NCBI RefSeq assembly: GCF_001403615.1
Contig: NZ_LN879456.1
Span: 558,001-622,000, forward strand
DNA from: Desnuesiella massiliensis
GTDB taxonomy: Bacteria > Bacillota > Clostridia > Clostridiales > Clostridiaceae
DNA length: 64,000 bases
Direction: 5' to 3'
The position numbers were made by a program, and so were the translations under genes. Within the stretch, counting starts at the first letter, position 1; the number at the start of each line of letters is the position of its first letter. The notes under the pieces are model-generated. The model was not told the DNA's origin. It saw only the letters and a list, made by a program, of their open reading frames with translations, and did not search any database. Below, in pieces: positions 1 through 8,977 of the stretch.

Positions 1-384
1 TGCGATAATTACGGTGTAGACACATCCTGCTTTATGGCAGAACTTAACTTGGATAAATTATATGCGCTATCTAATCTAGAAAAAAATTATAGGCCGTTAC
101 CTAAATTTCCATCAGTGACCAGAGACATTGCTATACTTATAGATGATAGTATACTTGTTCAAGATATTGAAGAGGTTATCGTAAGGCAAGGTGGTAGTAT
201 ATTAGAGTCCGTAAAATTATTTGATATATACAAGGGAAAGCAAATTCCTGAAGGTAAGAAGAGTGTAGCTTATGCTATAGTTTATAGAGATAATAATAAG
301 ACCTTGACAGATAATGAGGTAAATAAAGTGCATGAAAAAATATTACGTTCATTAGAATATAAATTAGGAGCACAATTAAGATAA
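1..384 (+). CDS. pheT: Phenylalanine-tRNA ligase beta subunit, C-terminal end (partial)
   Basis: The reading frame is open from base 1, so this is the last 127 residues of a gene that begins outside the window. The segment around RPLPKFPSVTRDIA starts the ferredoxin-fold anticodon-binding (FDX-ACB) domain that closes PheT and recognises tRNA-Phe. The DIYKGKQIPEGKKS and YRDNNKTLTDNEV stretches also fit that domain. The enzyme charges tRNA-Phe in the cytoplasm as an alpha2beta2 tetramer. pheT directly before zapA is a common clostridial order. The catalytic-like core and B1-B7 domains are not visible here. Confidence 0.95.
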   Translation, partial: CDNYGVDTSCFMAELNLDKLYALSNLEKNYRPLPKFPSVTRDIAILIDDSILVQDIEEVIVRQGGSILESVKLFDIYKGKQIPEGKKSVAYAIVYRDNNKTLTDNEVNKVHEKILRSLEYKLGAQLR

Positions 385-396
385 GGCATATTTTAG

Positions 397-440
397 AATA
401 ACTAGTCAATTTACTGATATATTTGGCTAGTTATTTTATT
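397..440 (+). terminator. Rho-independent terminator after pheT
   Basis: A 9-bp stem (397-405 with 427-435, AATAACTAG/CTAGTTATT) is followed by a T-rich tract. It sits 13 bases after the pheT stop and separates pheT from zapA. Confidence 0.7.
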
Positions 441-529
441 TAAGATGCTTAATTTCATGTTTTATATGGGTAGAATTTATGATAGAATATAAATATGTAT
501 TTTATGAATTTATCTAAGAGGGTGTTTAG

Positions 530-1129
530 ATGAACGTTATAACAGTAAGAATAAATGGCATAGAATATAATTTAAAGGGCCATGAGAGTGAAGAATATTT
601 AAACAAGGTAGCTAACTATGTAGATAAAAAAATGAAAAACATATTAGATAATAACGCCAAGTTGAGTTCTTCTTCCGCTGCAGTACTATCTGCAGTAAAT
701 GCAGTAGATGATCTTTTTAAGTTAAAAGAGGATTATAATGAGTTATTATATAGAGTAAAGCATTTTGAAGAGATAGAAACAAAGCTTAGAGATGAACTTG
801 AATCTCTAAAGCATCAAACAAAAGAAATTCAAAGTACTAATGAAGATTTAAGAAATAAAATGCTCACTCTTGAAGATCCTAATATTGTAAAAAAACAACA
901 AGAAGAAATAAGCAATTTACAGGTTCAATTAGATGCTATGCAGGAGTCTGCTCAAGAGTGTATAGTTCAAAATAAGGAGCTGCTTGCACAGAATAAGGAG
1001 ATAAAATTTCAACTGCAAACTTATAAGTATAAATTAATTGATTTGCAGAATAAGTTTTTAGATAATCAAATTGACTTAGTAAAAATCAAAAAACAAAAAA
1101 ATCCTTTATTAAAAGATAATGTGGAATAA
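530..1129 (+). CDS. zapA: Cell division protein ZapA
   Basis: The protein has 199 residues. Residues 1-75 (NVITVRINGIEYNLKG, then EYLNKVANYVDKKM) match the ZapA domain that binds and bundles FtsZ at mid-cell. The rest, about 75-190, is a long charged coiled coil rich in Glu, Lys, Gln and Leu. Bacillus ZapA is only about 85 residues, so this is the long clostridial form. The ATG follows a GAGGGTG site. Placement between pheT and a mutS2 group supports the call. Its own terminator overlaps the stop codon, so it is probably monocistronic. Confidence 0.88.
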   Translation: MNVITVRINGIEYNLKGHESEEYLNKVANYVDKKMKNILDNNAKLSSSSAAVLSAVNAVDDLFKLKEDYNELLYRVKHFEEIETKLRDELESLKHQTKEIQSTNEDLRNKMLTLEDPNIVKKQQEEISNLQVQLDAMQESAQECIVQNKELLAQNKEIKFQLQTYKYKLIDLQNKFLDNQIDLVKIKKQKNPLLKDNVE

Positions 1130-1156
1130 GAAGTCTTTAAAGACTTCTTATTTTTA
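1126..1156 (+). terminator. Rho-independent terminator after zapA
   Basis: A perfect 26-base palindrome (1126-1151, arms ATAAGAAGTCTTT/AAAGACTTCTTAT) runs into a T tract. It overlaps the zapA stop codon. Confidence 0.85.
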
Positions 1157-1227
1157 TAGCTAAAAGGAAATATAAAAAATAAATCGGAATATATTTATAA
1201 TATAATTTTATGAATAAAGGTGATATT

Positions 1228-2367
1228 ATGATATATTTTGATAATGCGGCTACAACCTTTCCAAAGCCAGAAAAGGTCTATGAAAAAATTTTATATACTA
1301 TGAAAAATATTGGAGCTAATCCAGGGCGTGGTTCGCATAAAATGGCTATAAATCTAGCAGAAGAAATACTAAGCACGAGAATAAAAATAGCTAAAATGAT
1401 AAATTGTGATGATGAAATGAATATTGTATTTACCAGTGGAGCTACGGAAAGCTTAAATTTAGCTCTTAAAGGTTTGCTTAATGAAGGGGATCATGTAATT
1501 ACTACAGCATCAGAACATAATTCTGTACTTAGGCCTTTAAAAGCATTAAATTTAAAGGGAGTTAGCATAACTGTAGTACCTATAGATTTAAAAGGCAGGG
1601 TATCCTTAGTAGATATTGAGAAAGAAATAAAACGCAATACAAAGCTTGTGGTTATTAATCATGTTTCAAACGTTCTAGGAACTATACAAGATATTAATAG
1701 CATAGGTGAGTTATGTAGGCGAAAGGAAATTATATTTTTGGTAGATGTCTGTCAAAGTTTAGGACTGCTACCCATAGATATTAAAAAGGACAATATTGAT
1801 CTTTTGGCATTCTCCGGACATAAGCTTTTATATGGTCCTCAAGGCATAGGAGGAATATACATTAATCCTAATATATGTTTAAAACCTTTAAAAGAAGGGG
1901 GGACAGGGAGCTATTCAAATTCTATGGTTCAGCCGGAAGTTATTCCAGATAAATTTGAGAGTGGAACTTTGAATTGCCCCGGTATCCTTGGATTAGGGGC
2001 TGGTATTGATTTTATAAATGAAATTGGAATTAATGTTATAAGAGAGAAGGAATTGAACCTTTGTAAATTGCTTTTAAAGGAGCTTAAAAAATTACCTTTT
2101 ATAATTTTATATGGTATAGATAATAATCTTTACAGAACAGGGGTGGTATCATTTAATATAGAAGGTATGGATAGCTCATTAACAGGCAATCTCTTAGATA
2201 ATGAAAATATTGCAGTTAGAACAGGATACCATTGTGCTCCTCTTATTCATTCTTTTATAGGAACCATAAATAAAGGAACTGTTAGAGTCAGCTTAGGTTA
2301 TTTTAATGAAGAAGAACATATTGAAGTATTTATTAAAGCATTAAAAAAAATTTACAAAAATATATAA
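1228..2367 (+). CDS. Aminotransferase class V / cysteine desulfurase family protein
   Basis: This PLP enzyme of 379 residues begins MIYFDNAATTFPKP, the classic start of NifS/SufS-like desulfurases. The Schiff-base lysine is about Lys199 in SGHKLLYGPQG, and a candidate catalytic cysteine is about Cys336 in GYHCAPL. Such enzymes remove sulfur from cysteine as a persulfide for Fe-S clusters or thionucleosides. It lacks a neighbouring scaffold (iscU/sufU) or thiI, so the exact sulfur acceptor is unknown. I chose ATG 1228 because AAAGGTG lies at the right distance before it; the upstream in-frame ATG at 1210 has no ribosome site and lies next to a TATAAT-like sequence. An AGGAAAT...GGAAT pair upstream weakly resembles a sigma-H promoter. 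Confidence 0.85.
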   Translation: MIYFDNAATTFPKPEKVYEKILYTMKNIGANPGRGSHKMAINLAEEILSTRIKIAKMINCDDEMNIVFTSGATESLNLALKGLLNEGDHVITTASEHNSVLRPLKALNLKGVSITVVPIDLKGRVSLVDIEKEIKRNTKLVVINHVSNVLGTIQDINSIGELCRRKEIIFLVDVCQSLGLLPIDIKKDNIDLLAFSGHKLLYGPQGIGGIYINPNICLKPLKEGGTGSYSNSMVQPEVIPDKFESGTLNCPGILGLGAGIDFINEIGINVIREKELNLCKLLLKELKKLPFIILYGIDNNLYRTGVVSFNIEGMDSSLTGNLLDNENIAVRTGYHCAPLIHSFIGTINKGTVRVSLGYFNEEEHIEVFIKALKKIYKNI

Positions 2368-2389
2368 GGTACCAAAAGATTTTTTTATT

Positions 2390-2417
2390 TTGATTATTAT
2401 TTAAAATAAGTTATAAT
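2390..2417 (+). promoter_or_regulatory. Sigma-A-type promoter before the U32 gene leader
   Basis: TTGATT (2390-2395) and TATAAT (2412-2417) are separated by 16 bp. The predicted start, about 2424, falls at the 5' edge of the folded leader at 2421-2521. Confidence 0.6.
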
Positions 2418-2420
2418 AAT

Positions 2421-2521
2421 GTAGGGAAACAATTTCAATTGTTAGTTTGTATCTTGCCATAATATGGTGAATATTAAGATTATGGTAAGATACAAGCTAA
2501 GGGTATGCATTGTTTCCCTAC
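2421..2521 (+). ncRNA. Strongly folded leader RNA or small RNA upstream of the U32 gene
   Basis: Two nested stems are visible. The outer stem is 13 perfect bp (2421-2433 with 2509-2521). The inner stem is 19 bp with G-U wobbles (2445-2463 with 2479-2497), capped by a 15-base loop. The left arm also has a competing local palindrome (AACAATT/AATTGTT, about 2428-2444), and a further AATTGTTTT copy follows the right arm, so alternative folds are possible. A promoter begins the transcript at its 5' edge, and the next ribosome site is 25 bases after its 3' edge. It matches no RNA family I can name. It lacks a clean T tract, so a simple terminator is unlikely; a small inverted-repeat element remains possible. 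Confidence 0.5.
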
Positions 2522-2562
2522 AATTGTTTTAATCCTTTAATCTTATAGGAGAGATGAATAAT

Positions 2563-4905
2563 ATGAAAAAAGTAGAATTACTAGCTCCAGCGGGAAGTTT
2601 AGAAAGCTTATATGCAGCAATAAATGCTGGAGCAGATGCAGTATACATGGGCGGAAGTAAATTTTCTGCTAGAGCCTATGCATCAAACTTTAATAATGAT
2701 GAGCTTGAAAAGGTAGTAGACTATTGCCATATCTATGGTGTTAAAGTATACATTACTTTAAATACATTAATAAAGGAAAAAGAAATTAAAGAGGCTTTAG
2801 AATATGCAAATTTCTTATATAGTATAGGTGTAGATGCATTGATAGTTCAAGATGCTGGACTTTCTTACTTAATAAAAAAGTACTTACCAAACTTAGAAAT
2901 ACATGCGTCCACTCAAATGACTGTTCATAATGGTGAAGCATGTTTATTTCTAAAGGATAAAGGCTTTGAAAGAATAGTTTTATCTAGGGAATTATCCTTA
3001 CAGGATATAAAATATATATCTAAAGACTTAAATATTGAAACAGAGATATTTGTTCATGGAGCTTTATGTATTTGTTATTCTGGGCAATGTCTCATGAGTA
3101 GTATAATAGGAGGAAGAAGCGGAAATAGAGGAAGATGCGCTCAGCCCTGTAGGCTTCCCTATACTATCACAAATATAAAAGGTGACGTTAGTAGAAGTGC
3201 TTATCTATTAAGTCCAAAAGACATCTGCACTATAGATAACGTAGAGGATTTAGTTAATACAGGTACTTCTTCTTTTAAAATAGAAGGTAGAATGAAGCGT
3301 CCTGAATATGTAGCTGGTGTTGTAGAAAGCTATAAAAGAGCTATAGATAGCCACTACAATAAAGCTTTAGTTAATCTAGAAAGTGAAAATAGAAAATTGT
3401 TACAATTGTTCAATAGAGAAGGTTTCTCAAAGGCCTATCTATACAAGAATCAAGGAAAAGATATGATGGCAGCATCCTATCCTAAAAACACAGGAATATT
3501 CTTAGGAAAGATATTAAAGGATAATAGTATAGTACTAACCTGCGAAATTTCTCTTGGTGATGGTATAAGAAATGGAGATTCAGGCTTCACAGTATCCAAA
3601 ATTATTAAGGACAATAAAGAGGTTTCTTCAGCCAAGAAAGGGGATAAGGTAAAATTATTTCCTTCAGCCTACAAAAAGGGGGATGAATTATATAAAACCC
3701 TAGATAATAATTTAATGAAAAGCTATGAAGAGCTATATAAAAATCCTTATTATAAAAAAATATATATTAAAGCTAATGTAGAATTTTTAATTAATAAGCC
3801 AATAAAAATTATAGCTTATTACAATAATAGAATATATGAAATTGAAGGAGATATAGTTCAAAAGGCTTTGAATAAACCTCTAGATAAGGACAAAATTGAG
3901 GAAAATATAAAAAAATTCTCAGATAGCCCCTTTAAAATAAATGAAATATCTTTTAACTCTTATGAACAGGGATTTTTACCAATATCTTCTGTTAATTCTT
4001 TGAGAAGAAAGATTATAGAAACTATTGAGAATGATGTAAAAATAATGTATAAAAGAAATAAGGGACAAATAATTCTAAAGGAAAAATCTTTAATAAGCAA
4101 TAATTCCTTAAACTATATGATATCAGTATGCAGTAAGGAACAATTAAAAGCCCTTACAGATATGGAAGTTGAAAATATAATAGTTAATCCTTTTTTTAGA
4201 TTTAAAGGAGCTATTAAGGAAGAGGATTTAGGTCATATTTCACAAGGGTATTTCTTAAAGGTACCTAATATATTAAAGGAAAGAGAACTAAAATATGTAT
4301 GTAAAGTTATTGATAATAATAAATCTCTTATAAAAGGACTTGTTACTGCAAATTTAGGAATTATAAATATCTATAAAAATCAATTTAAAATAATTGGTGA
4401 TTATAAGTTAAATATTTATAATAACCATAACCTAAATTTTTATAATGATTTACATTTAGCTTGTTTAAGCATAGAATTAAACAGCAAAGAAATAAAAGAT
4501 TTTGCAGCAGTAAATAATAAAGCTCAAATGCTTATTTATGGTAGACCGGAGTTAATGATAAGCGAATATTGTCCTATTGGAAGTTTCATTGGAGAAAAAT
4601 GCTCAGATAATAATTGTAAATTAGAATGTGAGAAGGATTTTTATCTTTTAAGAGATAGAAAAGGTGAAAACTTTATATTAAGAACAGATAAATTTTGTAG
4701 AAGTTATATATATAACCCTAGTGCTTTAAATTTATTGGGAGAAAAAAATGAGTTAATGAAAATGGGTATTAATTCTTTTAGGATAGACTTTATAGACGAA
4801 AACTATGAAGAAACTATTACTGTTCTTAAAAGTCTGCTCCTTAGTTCTGTAAACTTAAAACTAAATGCTTATACTAAGGGACATTATAAAAGAGGAGTAG
4901 AATAG
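2563..4905 (+). CDS. U32 family peptidase-like protein with C-terminal DUF3656-type region
   Basis: The 780-residue protein begins KKVELLAPAGSLESLYAAINAGADAVYMG, typical of U32 proteins. The family signature is seen at about residues 165-205: EIFVHGALCICYSGQCLMS, then several cysteines (GRCAQPCRLPY). U32 members such as RlhA and TrhP hydroxylate rRNA or tRNA, and others are annotated as collagenase-like proteases; this long form resembles the RlhA branch of Firmicutes, which is inference. Residues after about 380 form the extra C-terminal region, with a late cysteine group (CSDNNCKLECEKDF). ATG 2563 is preferred over 2554 because TAGGAGAG abuts the earlier ATG. It heads a run with mutS2. Confidence 0.85.
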   Translation: MKKVELLAPAGSLESLYAAINAGADAVYMGGSKFSARAYASNFNNDELEKVVDYCHIYGVKVYITLNTLIKEKEIKEALEYANFLYSIGVDALIVQDAGLSYLIKKYLPNLEIHASTQMTVHNGEACLFLKDKGFERIVLSRELSLQDIKYISKDLNIETEIFVHGALCICYSGQCLMSSIIGGRSGNRGRCAQPCRLPYTITNIKGDVSRSAYLLSPKDICTIDNVEDLVNTGTSSFKIEGRMKRPEYVAGVVESYKRAIDSHYNKALVNLESENRKLLQLFNREGFSKAYLYKNQGKDMMAASYPKNTGIFLGKILKDNSIVLTCEISLGDGIRNGDSGFTVSKIIKDNKEVSSAKKGDKVKLFPSAYKKGDELYKTLDNNLMKSYEELYKNPYYKKIYIKANVEFLINKPIKIIAYYNNRIYEIEGDIVQKALNKPLDKDKIEENIKKFSDSPFKINEISFNSYEQGFLPISSVNSLRRKIIETIENDVKIMYKRNKGQIILKEKSLISNNSLNYMISVCSKEQLKALTDMEVENIIVNPFFRFKGAIKEEDLGHISQGYFLKVPNILKERELKYVCKVIDNNKSLIKGLVTANLGIINIYKNQFKIIGDYKLNIYNNHNLNFYNDLHLACLSIELNSKEIKDFAAVNNKAQMLIYGRPELMISEYCPIGSFIGEKCSDNNCKLECEKDFYLLRDRKGENFILRTDKFCRSYIYNPSALNLLGEKNELMKMGINSFRIDFIDENYEETITVLKSLLLSSVNLKLNAYTKGHYKRGVE

Positions 4906-4930
4906 ACTAAAAATGAAGGGATAGAATTTT

Positions 4931-7291
4931 ATGAATGAGAAGGCATTAAAGGTACTAGAATACAGCAAAATAAAAGATGAAATCAAGAAGTATGTAAATA
5001 CTCAAGCTGCTAAAGAAGTTATAGACTCTCTAAAGCCCTATGATAATATTTATGAGGTGAGAGAGCATTTAAAAGAAACCCAAGAGGCATTAATGCTTTT
5101 AATGAAAAAGGGGAATCCGCCTTTTGAGGGGTTATATGATGTGCGAGAGCCTATAGGAAGAATTGAAAAAGGAGCTAGTGTACTTACAGGACAAATTTTA
5201 AAGATAGCTCAAATGTTAAGATGCGCTCGTAAATTTAAGGATTATATAAAGAGAAAAGAAGATGAAGAAGCTTTTCCTGTATTAGAGGATTTATGTGAAG
5301 GTATAGTGCCTTTAAAGAGATTGGAAGATGATATATTTAATATTATAATCAGCGAGGATGAGATTTCTGACAGAGCTAGTGAGAAATTATATAACATAAG
5401 AAGAAGCTTAAAGGAAAAAAATAGTTCTGTAAAGGATAAAGTGAATTCTATTATTAGATCAAATTCTAAATATTTACAGGATAATTTATATACCATGAGA
5501 GGAGATCGTTATGTAATTCCTGTAAAGGCAGAGCATAAAGGCTCTGTACCAGGGCTTGTACATGATCAAAGTTCCTCAGGAGCTACTTTATTCATTGAAC
5601 CTATGAGTTTAGTTAATTTAAATAATGAGATAAAAGAGCTAATGCTAAAAGAAAAGGCAGAGATCGAGAGAATATTATCTGAACTATGCTTAAAGCTTTA
5701 TAATAATATAGATATTGTAAAGAATGATTCTAGTATAGTTTGGGAATTAGATTTTATTTTTGCTAAGGCTAAGTATGCAAGCAGTATCAATGGAACAATT
5801 CCAATTATAAGCGATAATGGAATTATAGATATCATAGAGGGAAGGCATCCTTTAATAGAGCCTAAAAAGGTAGTATCTTCGGATATTTATCTTGGAAGAG
5901 AATTTACCTCCTTGGTTATTACTGGACCTAATACAGGGGGAAAAACTGTTACTCTTAAAACTGTGGGACTTTTACATTTAATGGGTATGAGTGGTATGCT
6001 TATACCTGCTAGAGAAAAATCTTGCATAGCATTTTTTAAAGAGGTTTTTGCAGATATAGGAGACGAGCAAAGCATTGAACAAAGCTTATCTACTTTTTCT
6101 TCACATATGACTAATATAGTAGACATAATGGATAAGGCTGATCACAATTCTTTAGTATTATTTGATGAATTGGGGGCTGGAACAGATCCTACAGAAGGGG
6201 CTGCTTTAGCAGTTTCTATATTAGAGACTTTAAGAAAAAGGAATTGCAAAATAGTAGCTACTACACACTATAGTGAGTTGAAAGCCTATGCTTTAAAGAC
6301 CTCAGGGGTTGAAAATGCTTCTGTAGAGTTTGATGTTGAGACCTTAAGACCTACCTATAGATTATTGATAGGTATTCCTGGAAAGTCCAATGCTTTTGAG
6401 ATCTCTAGAAGACTAGGATTGTCTGATGAAGTAATAGAAAATTCAAAGTCCTTGATTTCAAGTGATACTCTTAAGTTTGAGGATCTAATACAGAGCTTAC
6501 AAGATAAAAGTATTAAGGCAGAAAAGGATGCTAGGGCTGCAGAAGTACTAAAGCTAGAAATGGAAAATTTAAAAGAAAAATATGAAGAAAAATTATACAA
6601 TTTAAATAAAGCTAGAGAAAATACATTATATGAAGCTAGAAGAGAAGCTAAAAGCATAATAAAAGATGCTAAAGAAGAAGCGGATGATATATTAAAGAAT
6701 ATGAGAGAATTAGAGAAGCTAGGTTATTCTAGTGAGGCAAGACAACAGCTAGAAGAGCACAGAAAGACATTAAAAGAGAAGTTAGATAAAAGTAGTGAAG
6801 GCCAAACTTTTGTAAAACAAAATAAAAGCGATGAGATTAAAACTGTTAAATTAGGCATGGAACTATTTTTACCCTCATTGAACCAAAAGGTTATCGTACT
6901 TACTTTACCAGATAACAAAGGAGAACTACAGGTTCAGGCGGGAATCATGAAAATAAATGTTAAGCTAAAGGATTTAGCTAATACTTCCGAATCCACAAAG
7001 GAAAGCCGTAAGGCTTCTAAAAGAGAGGTTAAACTAAATTTAAGATCAGTAGCTACCTCTATAGATTTAAGGGGAATGGATTCAGAGGAAGCCTGGTATA
7101 ATGTAGATAAATACCTTGATGAAGCTTATCTTGGAGGATTAAAAGAAGTTTCAATTATTCATGGAAAGGGTACTGGAGTTTTAAGGAAGTCAATTGCAGA
7201 TATGCTTAAATCTCATCCTCATGTAAAGACTTTTAGGCTAGGAGCCTATGGTGAGGGTGGTAATGGAGTTACTGTGGTAGAATTAAGGTAA
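4931..7291 (+). CDS. mutS2: Endonuclease MutS2
   Basis: The 786-residue protein has the MutS2 order: an N-terminal lever and core region, an ATPase domain with Walker A GPNTGGKT near residue 332 and Walker B LVLFDELGAGTDP, a long coiled coil (about 515-630), and a C-terminal Smr nuclease domain (SIDLRGMDSEEAW, then IHGKGTGVLR). MutS2 acts on branched DNA or on collided ribosomes, depending on the species; it does not do mismatch repair. It lies 25 bases after the U32 gene and 12 before the DUF523 gene, so the four genes are probably cotranscribed. Length is normal for the family. Confidence 0.97.
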   Translation: MNEKALKVLEYSKIKDEIKKYVNTQAAKEVIDSLKPYDNIYEVREHLKETQEALMLLMKKGNPPFEGLYDVREPIGRIEKGASVLTGQILKIAQMLRCARKFKDYIKRKEDEEAFPVLEDLCEGIVPLKRLEDDIFNIIISEDEISDRASEKLYNIRRSLKEKNSSVKDKVNSIIRSNSKYLQDNLYTMRGDRYVIPVKAEHKGSVPGLVHDQSSSGATLFIEPMSLVNLNNEIKELMLKEKAEIERILSELCLKLYNNIDIVKNDSSIVWELDFIFAKAKYASSINGTIPIISDNGIIDIIEGRHPLIEPKKVVSSDIYLGREFTSLVITGPNTGGKTVTLKTVGLLHLMGMSGMLIPAREKSCIAFFKEVFADIGDEQSIEQSLSTFSSHMTNIVDIMDKADHNSLVLFDELGAGTDPTEGAALAVSILETLRKRNCKIVATTHYSELKAYALKTSGVENASVEFDVETLRPTYRLLIGIPGKSNAFEISRRLGLSDEVIENSKSLISSDTLKFEDLIQSLQDKSIKAEKDARAAEVLKLEMENLKEKYEEKLYNLNKARENTLYEARREAKSIIKDAKEEADDILKNMRELEKLGYSSEARQQLEEHRKTLKEKLDKSSEGQTFVKQNKSDEIKTVKLGMELFLPSLNQKVIVLTLPDNKGELQVQAGIMKINVKLKDLANTSESTKESRKASKREVKLNLRSVATSIDLRGMDSEEAWYNVDKYLDEAYLGGLKEVSIIHGKGTGVLRKSIADMLKSHPHVKTFRLGAYGEGGNGVTVVELR

Positions 7292-7303
7292 GGAGAGCTA
7301 ATA

Positions 7304-7747
7304 ATGATTTTAGTCAGCGCTTGTTTATGTGGAATTAATTGTAAATATAACGCCCGAAATAATTATAATGAAAATATATATAATTTGTTGGAAAAGGGAG
7401 AAGCAATACCTGTATGCCCGGAACAATTAGGAGGCTTAACAACTCCTAGAGCCTGTGCAGAAATTGTAGGCGGAGAAGGCAAGGATGTTTTACTGAATAA
7501 AGCTAAGGTGATGAATAAAGATTGCTTGGACCTTACAGGAAACTTTATAAAGGGGGCTATGGAAACTCTAAAAATAGCTAAGGCTTTAAAGGTTGAAAAG
7601 GCTATTTTAAAGTCTAATAGCCCTTCCTGTGGTAGGGGTATTATATATGATGGAAGTTTTTCAAATAAGAAAATTAAAGGTAATGGTGTCACTGCTGAAC
7701 TTCTATTGCAAGAGGGCATAGAGGTTATAACAGAAGAAGATTTATAA
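7304..7747 (+). CDS. DUF523 family protein (TudS-like)
   Basis: The protein has 147 residues and begins ILVSACLCGINCKYN. Conserved cysteines occur in CLCGINC, VCPEQLGGL and NSPSCGRG, the hallmark of DUF523. A characterised member, TudS, is a thiouracil desulfidase that holds an Fe-S cluster on three such cysteines; a similar desulfidase or Fe-S role here is inference. It has a strong AAGGAG site, follows mutS2 by 12 bases, and precedes an FMN oxidase by 15 bases. The family often occurs as a stand-alone small enzyme. Confidence 0.85.
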   Translation: MILVSACLCGINCKYNARNNYNENIYNLLEKGEAIPVCPEQLGGLTTPRACAEIVGGEGKDVLLNKAKVMNKDCLDLTGNFIKGAMETLKIAKALKVEKAILKSNSPSCGRGIIYDGSFSNKKIKGNGVTAELLLQEGIEVITEEDL

Positions 7748-7762
7748 AAAAGGGGGATTCTT

Positions 7763-8785
7763 ATGAATTACAAAGATGTACTTAAAAATGCTAGAGAAAA
7801 TTTGAATGGAAGCTGTAAGGTGTGCAAAGTATGTAATGGTATTGCCTGTGCAGGGGAGGTTCCAGGCATGGGTGGAAAAGGTACTGGAGAAGCCTTTTCT
7901 ATAAATGTAGATGCTCTTGCTAGTTATAAATTAAATATGAGAGTTATGCATAATGCTAAAGACCCAGATACCTCGATTAATTTATTTGGAAAAGATATGA
8001 GATTACCTGTATTTGCTGCACCAGTTTCTGGTACTACATTAAATATGGGAGGAAAATTTACAGAAGAAGAGTATATTGATTGGGTAATATCAGGCTGTTT
8101 AGAAGGTGGAATCTTCCCTATGGTAGGAGATACTGCTGTAGATTCATTTCTTATAACAAATTTAAGTAAGCTTAGGGAACATGATGGAAAGGGTATTGCT
8201 ATAATAAAGCCATGGAAAAATGACAGTGTTATAGAAAAAATTAAGCTTGCAGAAGAAGCAGGTGCTTTTGCGGTAGGTATGGATATAGACGCTGCAGGAC
8301 TCATAACTCTTGCAATGCATGGAAAACCAGTAGGGCCAAAGACCGTAGAGGAAATTAAAGAGATTGTAAACAGTACAAAACTACCCTTTATATTAAAAGG
8401 TATAATGACTGTTGATGAAGCTTTATTAGCTGTGGAAGCAGGGGTAGATGCCATAGTAGTATCAAATCACGGAGGCAGAGTTTTAGATCAAACTCCTGGA
8501 GTGGCAGAGGTCCTTCCTAACATTGCTAGTAAAGTAAAAGGAAAGGTTAAGATTTTGGCTGATGGTGGAGTAAGAAGTGGAGTAGATGTACTGAAGATGT
8601 TAGCCTTAGGAGCAGATGCAGTTCTCATAGGAAGACCTTTTGTCACTGCATCCTTTGGAGGAGAAAAAGAAGGTGTTAAATTATATATAGATAATTTATA
8701 CAATGACTTGAAGTCAGCTATGGTTTTAACTGGGTGTAATAACATAAAAGATATAGATTCTAGGATTATATATGATAATTTGTAA
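7763..8785 (+). CDS. FMN-dependent alpha-hydroxy-acid oxidizing protein
   Basis: The protein has 340 residues with a TIM-barrel FMN fold. The active-site segment VVSNHGGRVLD carries the catalytic His and Arg of the lactate/glycolate oxidase family. LADGGVRSGVDVLK and GADAVLIGRPF form the phosphate site of FMN. Unusually, the N-terminus has cysteines at about residues 18, 21, 24 and 29 (CKVCKVCNGIAC), which could bind a metal or an Fe-S cluster; this is inference. It is probably an oxidoreductase for a 2-hydroxy acid rather than an oxygen-using oxidase, given the anaerobic setting. The substrate is unknown. It is the last gene of the U32-mutS2 run. Confidence 0.82.
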   Translation: MNYKDVLKNARENLNGSCKVCKVCNGIACAGEVPGMGGKGTGEAFSINVDALASYKLNMRVMHNAKDPDTSINLFGKDMRLPVFAAPVSGTTLNMGGKFTEEEYIDWVISGCLEGGIFPMVGDTAVDSFLITNLSKLREHDGKGIAIIKPWKNDSVIEKIKLAEEAGAFAVGMDIDAAGLITLAMHGKPVGPKTVEEIKEIVNSTKLPFILKGIMTVDEALLAVEAGVDAIVVSNHGGRVLDQTPGVAEVLPNIASKVKGKVKILADGGVRSGVDVLKMLALGADAVLIGRPFVTASFGGEKEGVKLYIDNLYNDLKSAMVLTGCNNIKDIDSRIIYDNL

Positions 8786-8801
8786 TAAAATGTATTAAAA
8801 A

Positions 8802-8853
8802 TGACTAGTTAGTGGAGTTGATGTATTTTTCACCCCTGGCTAGTTATTTTTTA
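8802..8853 (+). terminator. Terminator-like hairpin after the FMN oxidase gene
   Basis: The arms TGACTAG (8802-8808) and CTAGTTA (8840-8846) pair with one wobble, an inner GTGG/CACC can extend the fold, and a T run follows. The stem resembles the pheT terminator. Confidence 0.55.
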
Positions 8854-8894
8854 TTTAGAATAATGAAATATTGCATTCACTTTAGCAGAATAAA

Positions 8895-8922
8895 TTGACA
8901 ATGATATTTCATGTATTATACT
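8895..8922 (+). promoter_or_regulatory. Sigma-A-type promoter for glnA
   Basis: TTGACA (8895-8900) and TATACT (8917-8922) are 16 bp apart, about 56 bases before the glnA start. Confidence 0.7.
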
Positions 8923-8977
8923 AAAATTAGGACAATTTATAAAAAATTAAAAATATTCTATAATAGGGGGGACAAAT

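Noticed and set aside
2421..2521. 6S RNA
   Set aside because: The block is only about 100 bases, and lacks the large central bubble and the usual 180-200 base length.
7924..8745. Two long minus-strand frames inside the FMN oxidase gene
   Set aside because: They follow the codon pattern of the real gene on the other strand and have low-complexity products.
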